Assembly (NCBI GenBank): GCA_934202965.1
Contig: CAKPYN010000009.1
Location: forward strand, 12,304-76,303
Origin: an uncultured Megasphaera sp.
GTDB taxonomy: Bacteria; Bacillota; Negativicutes; Veillonellales; Megasphaeraceae
DNA: 64,000 bases
Reading direction: 5' to 3'
Both the position numbers and the translations under genes were made by a program. Under the pieces are notes generated by a model. The model worked only from the letters and a program-made list of their open reading frames with translations, was not told where the DNA came from and did no database searches. Positions 17,215 to 26,566 of this stretch are shown here, piece after piece. Position 1 is the first letter of the stretch; each line of letters starts with the position of its first letter.

Positions 17215-17250
17215 ATACTTTTCTTTCTGGTCGCACAGAAAGAAAAGTAT
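17215..17250. repeat. Palindromic repeat element
   Basis: Perfect 14-base inverted repeat, arms 17215-17228 and 17237-17250, eight-base loop. Made of runs of A and T with few G/C. It is unlike the 16613 repeat in sequence but alike in build. Confidence 0.6.
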
Positions 17251-17311
17251 ACAGCATATGTAAAACGATACATTTACTAAAAAAAGAGATGCAGAGGGAC
17301 CCGTCTCTCCT

Positions 17312-17377
17312 ATAAAAACAGCCATACAGACAGCATGCATAGATAGAGAGAAAAGATGCATTGTCTGTATGGCTGTT
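17312..17377 (-). terminator. Terminator of the TonB-receptor gene
   Basis: Perfect 16-base stem (17317-17332 with 17362-17377), extended inside by an ATGCAT pair. On the minus strand the stem is followed by UUUUU. It is the first strong terminator downstream of the receptor gene. Confidence 0.75.
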
Positions 17378-17388
17378 GTATATCCACG

Positions 17389-17422
17389 CAGATATATCCG
17401 AAAGGGAGTTAGGATATATCTG
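17389..17422. repeat. Small hairpin downstream of the receptor gene
   Basis: Perfect 11-base inverted repeat (17389-17399 and 17412-17422) between the receptor stop codon and its terminator. No T tract; perhaps an mRNA 3' stabilising stem. Confidence 0.4.
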
Positions 17423-17453
17423 ATGATGGCGTAATACCTACGATATGAAATTG

Positions 17454-20400
17454 TTAGAATTTATAGCTTACCTGTACGCGTGTGTAATCGCCCAGCGTAA
17501 AGGATTCCGGTCCGTAGAGCGTATCCCGCTGGCCTGTGGATTTCGCGCCGAAGGTATAGAATGCTTCGAGAAGCAAATTCTTCGCTGGGACGTAGCCTGC
17601 ACCCAAGGTGAAGCTGCGGATGCCGTCGAGGTACCGATCCGGCAAGGCTTCGGTGCCGTTGCCGCCAAAGAAGGAGCCGTGCTGGAAGTATTTGTAGTCT
17701 GCAAAAGCATTCCAGCTGCCCGGCTGGTCCGTATCAGCATGGCCGATGTCGGCACGAAGTACCCAGAAGGTCGGGTTCGAGCCGCCGCCGGTATATCTAC
17801 CGTAGGCATCGCGACCGCCGTTGAAATAACGGCCTGTTTCGGAGCGGTTGACGCCCCAATCAAAGGACAGGCGGGATGCTCCCAACTTCCACTGCGCACC
17901 CAGTCCAAAGACGTTGGCAACGTTCATATCCTGGCTGTACGTATCCCATGTGCCGTTGGTTTCTATCATGCCGGTCTTATGGAAGGCGTCACCGGACGAG
18001 CGGAGATACCAAGCCGTCAATCCCAAGTTATCGTTGAGTTTTTGACGTACCTGAATGAAGGCCGCTCTGTCGATTGCCGGTACGACGTCTTGTTTAATGA
18101 TATTGCCCGGAACCACAATACTTAGCGGCAGTGAGCCAACCGGCACAGAAGCACCTTCAAACGGATCAAACTGAGAGCGAACCTGATAAAAGAAACCGCT
18201 CAATACATTATTTCTGCCACTACTGCTCTTACCAGTCTGCGTACCAACAAATTGTACAAACAAGTTGTCCAATGCGTCTTCTTTGCTCAATGTCTTTCCT
18301 GTTGGGTCCACAAACGGAGTTATTGTCGTTCCTGCATATTCTTTTTGTACTGCATCATATACAGAACCCAAATACTCATAAATATTACGTTTGCCAACGG
18401 TTCCATAGTCTGCATCTGCTGTAGTATCCAACATTTGACCCCAGCTCTTATCCTGCAAACCATATTTTCCACGCAATCCTGGATTTGTAACAATAACTGA
18501 TTCTCCCTCTCCGCGTTCCGTTGTATCAGCTACTGTTAAGTTTTTCGTAGAAACACTGTTGCTATTTTTATCCCATACAGAAACACTAATTCGTTGATTG
18601 TACCGTCCAGCGCCTTGTGTAATATTCGTTCCCGTCCATGTCCAATCCGGATCTATTCTTTCTCCAGTATTACCATCTATAGCATGATACTTATCATAAT
18701 TATGGTGCGGATCCGTACCAGTCAAGAAACAATTTTTATACCAGTTCCCACCATACATATAGCCTGCATCATCTGGATATGAATCTGCAATTTTAACTAA
18801 CATAGAATTGAGTTCTTGAATAATTTGCAGCCGCTGATTTGCTACGTCTACATCTGATACAGAGGTATCCCGAATCCAAGTCCCATCGGCTTGTTGTATT
18901 TGACCGGCATGATTCCATTTTTCGATGTAATTAATCGGCAACGTCTTCCATGCATCGCTTGCTAATCCGTCCGGATATTCTGTCGGGCTACCGCCGGGAT
19001 GCTCTATTCCACTCGTAACGCCAGGATATACGCCAAGTACTTCTGCCAAGGTTGCCGGCCGGCTGATAAGTCCTTTTTCTGCATGACTATACGCAGAATT
19101 CGTAATACCCGTACTCTTGCTGAAATCGCCATAGCCAATGCGAACCTGTGTCTTGTCGCCTGTCCATGTGGCACGAACACCGTCGTATTCTTTGCCAAAC
19201 CAATATCCTGTCACACCCATCTTTTCGGTCAGGCGACCAATGGTGAAGTCCCATTTATTGGCTTTCTGGTTGAGTTCTGCTCGTTCGAGCCGCGTGTCAT
19301 GGAGGCCGCGTTTATCAGCTTTATTGTATTTAGTATCTATTGTATTGCCGGAAGAGCCTTCGACGAGCAAATTCGTGTTGTCGCTAAGCTGGGCATCAAC
19401 GCCGAGGCGCAACCGCTGTTCCAAACCGTGGTCCGGAGAATCTACATAGTTCTTAGAAGCGCCTTCATCTGCCATTCCCAGTGACGTCAGCGTCATCGCC
19501 GCATTATTTTGTCCGCCAAACATATTGGAACGAACCCGATAATCGCCAATGAGCTTGACATCGCCCTGTTTGCGCGCTGCATCTTTATCCGACGGACGGG
19601 GCAGGAACCAATCACCCTGATTCATAATAACCGTGCCGTTGTCAGCTGTCGTATCGACTGTAGTAGAGGATTCCGCAGCTCCCTGTGCGTTAGCTTCAGC
19701 CTTCTTCGCCGCTTTTTCTGCCGCCCCTTTGGCATCATAGCCAAATTTGATATTGGCGCCGATGCGATACGTCCTATCAGCATAGGCTCTGTCGTCATCG
19801 CGATGGTTAAAGAGATTATCTATTCCTACATAGATAGTCGCATCGGGATTGACTTGTTTTTCTACCATGAAATTCCAAATACCGAAGGTTTTCTTTTGGT
19901 AATCAGCCTGCTTCTTTTTCCAGTTGCCATTGGCATCTACATCCGCTGACGTAAATGTCGTCGTAACCGAGTTGCTGTCGAGCATATGAATATAATAGTC
20001 ACCCCAAAGGGCCGCTTTCCAGCCGTGCTTCTTGTCTTCGTAATTGAAGCTGATGTCTATTTTATGCTGCGGCCGGTCCAGCAATGTCCGCGGCATGTCC
20101 GGATCGCTCTTGTTGATCGCATGGAGCCAAGCATAGCCCAGTTTTGCCGACCATTTGTCATTAAATCGCTGTTGTACTTCTGCTTCAAAGCCCGTAATTT
20201 CCGCTTTGCCGATATTTCTAAAACTGTAAATACGATCGGCATTGGTTACATAGGAGCTGCCAAATTGATTAAAGTCAATGAGCTGTCCTGTAAAATACTG
20301 GGTCATGTAATCATTGATGACATTATGGAAGACTGAGGCTTTGGCATAGGTTTTCTTGCTTTCCCCTTCAAGGGAAATATCGAAATTGACGGATTTTTCC

Positions 20401-22415
20401 GGTTTCAAGTTTGGATTACCAATCCAGTACCAACCATAGCGGCTGCCACCAGAAGAGCCGTACATTTCCCAGTTATAATAGAGTTCGCCCATGCCCGGTT
20501 CCGCATAGCCTGTACCGGCATTGATTTTCAAGCGGCGATGAGCATTGCCGTTGAGGTTGTGGGTCATGCCCAAATTGGCAGTCCCATGAGTGCCAAATAA
20601 ATCACTATGGTCTATACGAAGAACCGGTGTAATGATGGTGTCATCGTTGACCTGCCACGTATCTTGAATAAAGGCATGGCGACGTTGAATCCGTGCTTCA
20701 CCACCGGCTATCTGATTGTTTCGCGCGTCAAAATCTTCACCATAATATTTTCCATTGTATTTAATATTGTTATCCTGCCCGTATGCACCTGTCGCAGTTT
20801 TTGCAATAATGCCGTAATATCCTAAGATTGGCATAGCTTTATATGCATAAACAATGTTTTTTCCATTTGCTAGATAGTCTTTATTTTGTTCTTTTAAAAT
20901 TTCATTAAATTGCTCAAATCGCTGCTGTAATGCTTTATCACCTTTCCAATTTACGCCATATCCTGTTAAATCCATGCCAATAGCATTGGTTCCCATAAAA
21001 GAAATATAACTTGCTATTGGTTTAACAAGTGCTGCATCTTCTTGGGTAAACACAGGCGCTGCGCCGCCATAATATTCCGTTGCTTTATCCCAAATTAAGC
21101 CTTTATCTGTTTGTTTAAAAAGATAATTGTGGACATTGGAATCCGGTTCTGAAGACCCATTGGGAAGCCACAACGATTTATCATAATCCCATGGATTAAT
21201 CCCTTTTACCCAAGTTTTGGGCGCATTGCGCAAACGCGTGCCGTCAGCCCGTTCATCCGTATAACCAATGCCGTAAGTCAAGAGATGTTTGTCATTGACT
21301 TGCGTATTCATCGTCGCATTGACATCCAGCTGTTTGTGTTCCAGCCAATCTAACGCCGCCAATGTATTTTTGCCGCTGTACTGATCGTGTCCTGCTCCAT
21401 AATATGTCGTCAGGGTCGTATCATTTTCTTTCATTTTGCCGTAATTGACATCTAATTTCCAATCATGCTTGTCGTTTTTACCCGTATACGACAAGGCATA
21501 GGTATCACGATCGACATTCCGCTTGAAAATCTGCATCGGTTCAAATAAGGCATCCAATCCCTGTCCGGCCGATTTATTGCGGCGTTCCATGTCTTCTCTT
21601 TCACTCATAACCCGGAAGGCAATCTTATTATTTTTATTAAATTCTACTTCGCCTGTCGCACCAATATTTTTAATGTCCCCATAATACCGCAGGGATGGTT
21701 TGAAATCTTCAAAATACCAGTTAGCTCCCTTTTTATACGCCCGTTCGTTCGAATATACCGGCATGATTTCCCGTTTGCTGCCAAAGATGCTGAATTTGGT
21801 GTTGCCTACTTTGCCTGTATCGGCACGCATGTAAAAGTTTGTCGGCCACGTGTTTTTGTTTTCGTCCGTGCCTTCGTGGTTGTGATAGCGGGCTTCGGCG
21901 TTGAGCTGGAACGTTGGGTGGTCGGACGGAGCCTTGGTAATAATGTTGATGACGCCGCCGATGGCATCAGGGCCGTATTTGGCCGTTGCCGCACCGCGGA
22001 TGATTTCGATACGTTCAATATTTTCCGCGCCGATTCGCATGGCTTCATCACTACCGCCCATGTATTTCGATTCACTACCCATGACGGGCTGGCCGTCAAT
22101 GAGCATCAGCGTATGACGCGGGTCCGCACCGCGGATAGCTACGCCGACGCGCCCCATGGCATCGACGGTCCTCGTGACGCCTGTTTCACTAAAGATAACA
22201 TCTTCTAACGACTTGGCTTGTTTCTTTTCGATGTCTTCTTTCGTAATAATCGTCGTGCTTTGGCTTTCATATTTCGCTTCTTCTTTGGCTCTGTTTGCTT
22301 CGACGTTGACATCTCTCGTGGTAATCGTCGTATCCGCATCAGCCGCAAATATTGGCATCGTAAGCCATGTCATAACCGCGCAGGCCAGCATGGTATACGT
22401 ACGTTTGTTGTGCAT
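17454..22415 (-). CDS. TonB-dependent receptor fused to a porin-like barrel
   Basis: 1653 residues, about twice a normal receptor. Signal peptide 1-24. Plug domain about 45-165 with 'VAIRGADPRHTLMLIDGQPV' and 'IERIEIIRG'. A 22-strand-type barrel follows and reaches a typical receptor end near residue 890 ('YRIGANIKFGY'). An Ala/Lys-rich linker (about 891-930) then leads to a second strand-rich domain of some 720 residues that ends in 'VQVSYKF', again an outer-membrane end signal. The second domain resembles porins of Negativicutes (OmpM/Mep45 barrel type) without their SLH domain. AAAGGGAG precedes the ATG. Fur-like boxes upstream point to iron control; the ligand is unknown. Confidence 0.85.
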   Translation of the reverse strand: MHNKRTYTMLACAVMTWLTMPIFAADADTTITTRDVNVEANRAKEEAKYESQSTTIITKEDIEKKQAKSLEDVIFSETGVTRTVDAMGRVGVAIRGADPRHTLMLIDGQPVMGSESKYMGGSDEAMRIGAENIERIEIIRGAATAKYGPDAIGGVINIITKAPSDHPTFQLNAEARYHNHEGTDENKNTWPTNFYMRADTGKVGNTKFSIFGSKREIMPVYSNERAYKKGANWYFEDFKPSLRYYGDIKNIGATGEVEFNKNNKIAFRVMSEREDMERRNKSAGQGLDALFEPMQIFKRNVDRDTYALSYTGKNDKHDWKLDVNYGKMKENDTTLTTYYGAGHDQYSGKNTLAALDWLEHKQLDVNATMNTQVNDKHLLTYGIGYTDERADGTRLRNAPKTWVKGINPWDYDKSLWLPNGSSEPDSNVHNYLFKQTDKGLIWDKATEYYGGAAPVFTQEDAALVKPIASYISFMGTNAIGMDLTGYGVNWKGDKALQQRFEQFNEILKEQNKDYLANGKNIVYAYKAMPILGYYGIIAKTATGAYGQDNNIKYNGKYYGEDFDARNNQIAGGEARIQRRHAFIQDTWQVNDDTIITPVLRIDHSDLFGTHGTANLGMTHNLNGNAHRRLKINAGTGYAEPGMGELYYNWEMYGSSGGSRYGWYWIGNPNLKPEKSVNFDISLEGESKKTYAKASVFHNVINDYMTQYFTGQLIDFNQFGSSYVTNADRIYSFRNIGKAEITGFEAEVQQRFNDKWSAKLGYAWLHAINKSDPDMPRTLLDRPQHKIDISFNYEDKKHGWKAALWGDYYIHMLDSNSVTTTFTSADVDANGNWKKKQADYQKKTFGIWNFMVEKQVNPDATIYVGIDNLFNHRDDDRAYADRTYRIGANIKFGYDAKGAAEKAAKKAEANAQGAAESSTTVDTTADNGTVIMNQGDWFLPRPSDKDAARKQGDVKLIGDYRVRSNMFGGQNNAAMTLTSLGMADEGASKNYVDSPDHGLEQRLRLGVDAQLSDNTNLLVEGSSGNTIDTKYNKADKRGLHDTRLERAELNQKANKWDFTIGRLTEKMGVTGYWFGKEYDGVRATWTGDKTQVRIGYGDFSKSTGITNSAYSHAEKGLISRPATLAEVLGVYPGVTSGIEHPGGSPTEYPDGLASDAWKTLPINYIEKWNHAGQIQQADGTWIRDTSVSDVDVANQRLQIIQELNSMLVKIADSYPDDAGYMYGGNWYKNCFLTGTDPHHNYDKYHAIDGNTGERIDPDWTWTGTNITQGAGRYNQRISVSVWDKNSNSVSTKNLTVADTTERGEGESVIVTNPGLRGKYGLQDKSWGQMLDTTADADYGTVGKRNIYEYLGSVYDAVQKEYAGTTITPFVDPTGKTLSKEDALDNLFVQFVGTQTGKSSSGRNNVLSGFFYQVRSQFDPFEGASVPVGSLPLSIVVPGNIIKQDVVPAIDRAAFIQVRQKLNDNLGLTAWYLRSSGDAFHKTGMIETNGTWDTYSQDMNVANVFGLGAQWKLGASRLSFDWGVNRSETGRYFNGGRDAYGRYTGGGSNPTFWVLRADIGHADTDQPGSWNAFADYKYFQHGSFFGGNGTEALPDRYLDGIRSFTLGAGYVPAKNLLLEAFYTFGAKSTGQRDTLYGPESFTLGDYTRVQVSYKF

Positions 22416-22624
22416 GGGTCATCTCCCTTTCTGTATTCCCGATATTCTCATACGATAAAAGATATATTTTCTTAATTTCTCTCCAATCGTGAATACAATA
22501 AATGATTGTTATTATTGTTTAAGAAAATTCACGTACTTAAAATACCACAGGTACAGGATAGCTGTCAAACGCACAGTATACAGCAAAATAGCCCATTTGG
22601 ACACAAAAACAGCCCAATCAGACA

Positions 22625-22641
22625 TTTGATTATCATTATTT
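22625..22641 (-). promoter_or_regulatory. Fur-like operator upstream of the receptor
   Basis: On the minus strand the core reads AATAATGATAATCAAA, a close match to the Fur consensus (gataatgataatcattatc). Two weaker relatives lie at 22677-22692 and 22501-22519. All are in the 515-base leader of the TonB-receptor gene. A Fur-type iron repressor would be expected to bind; the Fur-family gene in this window (29038) looks like Zur instead. Confidence 0.55.
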
Positions 22642-22778
22642 TTTGTCCATGATACCTAAGCTTATTTTAATTAGCCATTCTCATTTTCATTTAAAATAAA
22701 TGGTACTGAAAAAATTTTTTTAGTTTTTTTGTGTGTGGACAAAATCTCGGGAAGAATCTCCCTTGCCCCTCGTATATT

Positions 22779-22834
22779 CATATATTCATTCTTTTTCGTG
22801 CCGACGAAAAAGAACGAATCAAGATAAGCAGAGA
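22779..22834. repeat. Dispersed palindromic repeat, copy 2
   Basis: Same 56-base unit as 16613-16668 with three substitutions. One of these (t to c) weakens the stem. It lies between tolC and the Fur-like boxes, so the two copies bracket the receptor gene. Confidence 0.75.
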
Positions 22835-22870
22835 TACTTCTTTGCCTATTCGGCGGCTCGAAAAAGAATG

Positions 22871-22907
22871 AAAAAAAGAGTGCCGGGAAATTCCCTGCAC
22901 TCTTTTT
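22871..22907 (-). terminator. Terminator after tolC
   Basis: Hairpin with arms about 22873-22887 and 22890-22907; on the minus strand it ends in a run of U. It lies 25 bases past the tolC stop. Confidence 0.75.
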
Positions 22908-22931
22908 ATATAACTTTTTATACCCTTATGT

Positions 22932-24524
22932 TTATTTAAGCGATGGATGGACAACCCCAGAGCGAACATCGACGCCCATAGCTTGTTCCAGCTGGGCAAT
23001 GCCGACATTATAATTGTACAACGCTTCGATGTGGTTGTTCTTTGTTGTATTCAGTTTATACTGCGCATCCAGTACATCTGTATTGGTACCGACGCCAGCT
23101 TGATAACGGACGCGGGCGATTTTAAAGCTTTCTTCTGCCTGGTCAACAGCAGCTTTCGTTGCTTCGACGGATTGGGCTGCGGCTTGAATGTTTAAGTAAG
23201 CCTGTTTTACTTCCAACTGTACAGCTTCTCGTGTTTTTTGTTCTGTTTCACGCGCTTTCAGCAAGGCTTGTTTTGCCTGGGCTACTTTAGCATTCGTCGC
23301 ACCGCCGTCAAAGAATTTGAAGGTAACACCGCCGGCTACATTCCAGCCATTGTTCGTACTCGTACCAGGGAATGAAGAATCAGACCAGTTCTGACCGGCA
23401 CTGACCGATACTGTCGGTTTGTTACCGGCATTATCAATGGTAATCTGTTCTTCGGCCAGTTGTACGCTCAAGGCTGCCTGCAATACTTCCGGACGATATT
23501 TCATGGCATAGTCCAAGGCTTCCTGCAGGGAAATATTGTATTGGTCAAAAGGCAAATTGTGATCGGCCAGCACGAGCTTGGTCTGCAGCGGCAGTCCCAA
23601 AATGTTGTTCAAGTTGGCTTCGGCATTGGCAACATCATTGCCAGCAGCTACGGCGTTGGATTTCGCATTGGCCAAATCGACACCGGAAGTCAGCACGTCG
23701 ATTTTAGCGACGGTACCAACAGTATACTGCGCCGACGCATTGTCCAAATGGGTCTGGTAGTTGGTAACGGCTTCATTGGCAACATCCCGTTTTTGCTCTT
23801 TCATCAGCAAATCGAAATAGCCTTCAACAGCAGCTAATTTCGTAGCCTGTTCTGTACGAAGTACTTCTTCCTGGGCTGATGTTTTTCCTAATTTTGCCGA
23901 AGCAATGGCACCTTCTACTTTGCCACCCGTATAAATCGGCAGTTCTACGCTCAGACCGTTGCCAAAGCTGTTATGATCGCCGCCCATCGTTGTCTTGCTG
24001 GCATGCTTACCATTAAAGGAATAGCTTACGCTCGGCATTTTACCGGCTTTGGCTTCATTAATGGCGTATTCTGCGCTCTTTAGATCGTAACCGGCCATTT
24101 TGATGTCGCGGTTGTAATCCAGCGCCATCTGTACCGTCTTAGGCAACGTCAAATCGACGGGTTGATTGAGCGATACGCGGCCCACAGTAATGACCGGATC
24201 GACTTCATTCGTCTTAGCCCGCTGGGCTGCTGCTTTTTCTGCACGCTGTGCCGTCGTTTGAGCAATCTGCTGTGCCAATTCTTCACGCAATTCCGGTGAA
24301 ATATCGACAGGACGCACGCTTTGCGGTGTCGCAGGTTTGACAGTAGTCGGTTTTTCTGTCTTTTCTTTCTTAACTTTCTTTGCTTTTTTCGGAGCCGCAG
24401 CTGTCTGGGCTTCTACCTTTGCCAGATCTACAGGAACAACGGTATCTGCCGCTGATACGGCTACTGTTCCTAATGTCGAAACCATCATGGCGATGAGTAT
24501 GTTTTTGTACAACTTCTTGTTCAT
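22932..24524 (-). CDS. tolC: TolC-family outer-membrane efflux protein
   Basis: 530 residues. Signal peptide 1-25, then a Lys/Pro-rich spacer (about 40-75) and the two repeats of the TolC fold (long alpha-hairpins and strand pairs), with 'LDYNRDIKMAGYDLKSAEYAI' in the first and 'YRPEVLQAALSVQLAEEQI' in the second repeat. TolC trimers form the outer-membrane duct for type I secretion and efflux. The start is the ATG at 24524, with GGGGGT upstream; an ATG five codons earlier lies inside that ribosome site. It follows mlaD by 49 bases; no inner-membrane pump is adjacent. Confidence 0.93.
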   Translation of the reverse strand: MNKKLYKNILIAMMVSTLGTVAVSAADTVVPVDLAKVEAQTAAAPKKAKKVKKEKTEKPTTVKPATPQSVRPVDISPELREELAQQIAQTTAQRAEKAAAQRAKTNEVDPVITVGRVSLNQPVDLTLPKTVQMALDYNRDIKMAGYDLKSAEYAINEAKAGKMPSVSYSFNGKHASKTTMGGDHNSFGNGLSVELPIYTGGKVEGAIASAKLGKTSAQEEVLRTEQATKLAAVEGYFDLLMKEQKRDVANEAVTNYQTHLDNASAQYTVGTVAKIDVLTSGVDLANAKSNAVAAGNDVANAEANLNNILGLPLQTKLVLADHNLPFDQYNISLQEALDYAMKYRPEVLQAALSVQLAEEQITIDNAGNKPTVSVSAGQNWSDSSFPGTSTNNGWNVAGGVTFKFFDGGATNAKVAQAKQALLKARETEQKTREAVQLEVKQAYLNIQAAAQSVEATKAAVDQAEESFKIARVRYQAGVGTNTDVLDAQYKLNTTKNNHIEALYNYNVGIAQLEQAMGVDVRSGVVHPSLK

Positions 24525-24573
24525 CTTGGGTACCCCCATTATTAGTCTATTCTATCTTCTTGCTCTTTGCATA

Positions 24574-25809
24574 TCAAAATACATAGTTAATACCATAATA
24601 ATTGCCGCCATCCCCTCGACTGAATGGATGGGTAAACTGCCCGAATAGATATACATCAGGCATAATGCGGTACTGCGTTTTGATACGATACCGCCAATCA
24701 TTGGGGTTATATCCTTCTAAGCTAAGGCGAAAGGGTCCGTCACGAAAAAAATCCATGCCGACACCTAAATCACCATGAATCAGTCCTGCTCGATAGTCAA
24801 AAAACGAACCGCGGCGGCCGTACTGTAAATTCAGCTCCGTACCGTTTCCAATATTTTCAGCTCCTACTTGAGCAAAACTATTGTCACGGTATATCCTAAA
24901 ATTTACGTGGGCACCTGTTTCCCCTTTGGTTTGATTATATAGCAAACCGCCTTCACCGCTTGTCTGGATATTACTGCTGCCATTCAGGATCTTATTGACT
25001 TTCGTCGTAATCGCCGCCGTATTATGCAGTGTCTGCTGAATATCGGCTTTGCTTTGCGGATCCGTTGCCATATCTTCCATCGAATGAGCAACGCGGTCAA
25101 ACCGGTCTGTAATCTGTTTCATATTCGCAGCCATTTGGCGTACATTTGCTGAAGTACTGCCGTCCCCGTCAATGCGCTGCATCGATTCATTCATCTGTGC
25201 TGTAATCGCAGCCATATTCGCTGTCATTTGCTGAATATTGCCGGCGTTGGCATCCATCATGCCGCTGGCTTTTCCCGTAATGGCTTCCATATTCTGTACG
25301 GTACCACGCATAGCCTGCTGCGTCTTGGCATCGCCAATGACTGTATTGATATTTTTCACCATATCATTGGCACCATGAATCAGCGTATTGGCACTATCCA
25401 TGACATCGTCCATGGTCTGACCCGTACTGCCTGTCAGGGAATCGCCATCAACCAATAAATTGGCTTTATCGTTTCCCGGCGTAATAGCGACTATTTTTTC
25501 GCCGAGCAGCCCATCTGTCGTAATAGATACTTTGGAATCACGTGGTATTTCAACACCCTTATCCAATCGCATCAATACATCTACGCCATCGCGCGACGGC
25601 GTCACTTTTTCGACTTTGCCAACCGTAACGCCTACATAGCGCACGGAGTTTCCTTTTTGCAGCCCATTGGCATCTTTAAATGCCGTATGCACTTGAAAAC
25701 CGGGCTTACCAAAAATTTCCACATGGGCCAAGCTAAGGACAACGCCTGTAAAAAGAAGGACAGCCAGCAAGGTAACAAATCCTACTTTGGCTTCGGTACT
25801 CCATTTCAT
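24574..25809 (-). CDS. mlaD: MlaD/MCE protein with C-terminal beta-barrel
   Basis: 411 residues, much longer than E. coli MlaD (183). One inner-membrane helix (8-28), the MCE domain (36-112), a long helical region with repeated 'M.AN..NIQQM' type heptads (125-280), and a strand-rich C-terminal domain (285-411) ending in 'GINYVF'. In Veillonella parvula this architecture has been described as a trans-envelope bridge for phospholipid transport, in which the helical region forms a tube and the barrel sits in the outer membrane. The ATG overlaps the mlaF stop by four bases. No mlaA, mlaB or mlaC is nearby, as in Veillonella. Confidence 0.92.
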   Translation of the reverse strand: MKWSTEAKVGFVTLLAVLLFTGVVLSLAHVEIFGKPGFQVHTAFKDANGLQKGNSVRYVGVTVGKVEKVTPSRDGVDVLMRLDKGVEIPRDSKVSITTDGLLGEKIVAITPGNDKANLLVDGDSLTGSTGQTMDDVMDSANTLIHGANDMVKNINTVIGDAKTQQAMRGTVQNMEAITGKASGMMDANAGNIQQMTANMAAITAQMNESMQRIDGDGSTSANVRQMAANMKQITDRFDRVAHSMEDMATDPQSKADIQQTLHNTAAITTKVNKILNGSSNIQTSGEGGLLYNQTKGETGAHVNFRIYRDNSFAQVGAENIGNGTELNLQYGRRGSFFDYRAGLIHGDLGVGMDFFRDGPFRLSLEGYNPNDWRYRIKTQYRIMPDVYLFGQFTHPFSRGDGGNYYGINYVF

Positions 25810-26558
25810 ATTGCTGTCTCCTTTTCTCTGGGTAGTTCGCCGCCATGAATAAACTGCTGTACATCCCGGTCCTGCGTATTTCTAAATTCTTCTTTCGGTG
25901 CAATAAGACGAAAGCGGCCATCCTGCAAAAAAGCCAGTCTATCAGCTACGGCAAAGGCCGACGTCATATCATGCGTTACTAATACGGACGTTGCCTTGAG
26001 ATGACGCTGCATACTGACGATCAAATGATTAATATCACGACATCGCAACGGGTCCAAGCCGGCTGTCGGTTCGTCATATAAAATCACTTTGGGATCGAGG
26101 GCAATGGCTCTTGCCAAGCTGACTCGCTTTTTCATACCGCCTGATAAGTCATTGGGCATCATATGCGCAATGCCGTCTAAGCCAACTAAATGAAGCTTTT
26201 CTTTAACAATGTCCTGAATCTCTTCTTCTGACGCATTTGTACGCTGCCGCGGGCCAAATGCTACATTTTCACCGACTGTCATGGAATCAAACAAGGCAGA
26301 ATATTGAAATACCATACCCATCTGCCGTCTGACTTCATCCATTTCTTCTTCGCTGTATGCTGTAATATCTTGTCCATGAATCCATATACTGCCGCTTGTC
26401 GGCTTCTGCAAGCCTATGATGAGCCGCAGTATGGTGCTTTTTCCGGAACCGCTAGCTCCCAGTATGGCTAATGTCTCGCCATCATATATGTCTAAATGAA
26501 TATGATCTAGCACCACGCGCTTTCCATACGCGACCGTTACATCACGCAGCTGAATCAT
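25806..26558 (-). CDS. mlaF: Phospholipid transport ABC ATPase MlaF
   Basis: 250 residues. ATPase of the MlaEFD complex, on the cytoplasmic side. Walker A 'GASGSGKST' (35-43), Q-loop 'MVFQYSALFDSMTV', signature LSGGM and Walker B 'ILYDEPTAGLDP' are complete. The 'Q..ALFDS.TV.EN' pattern is typical of the MlaF/Ttg2A branch. It sits between mlaE (8 bases) and mlaD (4-base overlap). Confidence 0.96.
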   Translation of the reverse strand: MIQLRDVTVAYGKRVVLDHIHLDIYDGETLAILGASGSGKSTILRLIIGLQKPTSGSIWIHGQDITAYSEEEMDEVRRQMGMVFQYSALFDSMTVGENVAFGPRQRTNASEEEIQDIVKEKLHLVGLDGIAHMMPNDLSGGMKKRVSLARAIALDPKVILYDEPTAGLDPLRCRDINHLIVSMQRHLKATSVLVTHDMTSAFAVADRLAFLQDGRFRLIAPKEEFRNTQDRDVQQFIHGGELPREKETAI

Positions 26559-26566
26559 TGGCTCTC

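Noticed and set aside
16613..17250. CRISPR array
   Set aside because: The repeats are palindromes of differing sequence without regular spacing, and no cas gene is present.
17027..17361. Several overlapping minus-strand frames of 60-76 residues
   Set aside because: They overlap one another in different frames across hairpins and the receptor terminator; none has a start signal or a family pattern.
17445..18125. 226-residue plus-strand frame opposite the receptor
   Set aside because: Opposite a confident outer-membrane protein, with no ribosome site; codon shadow.
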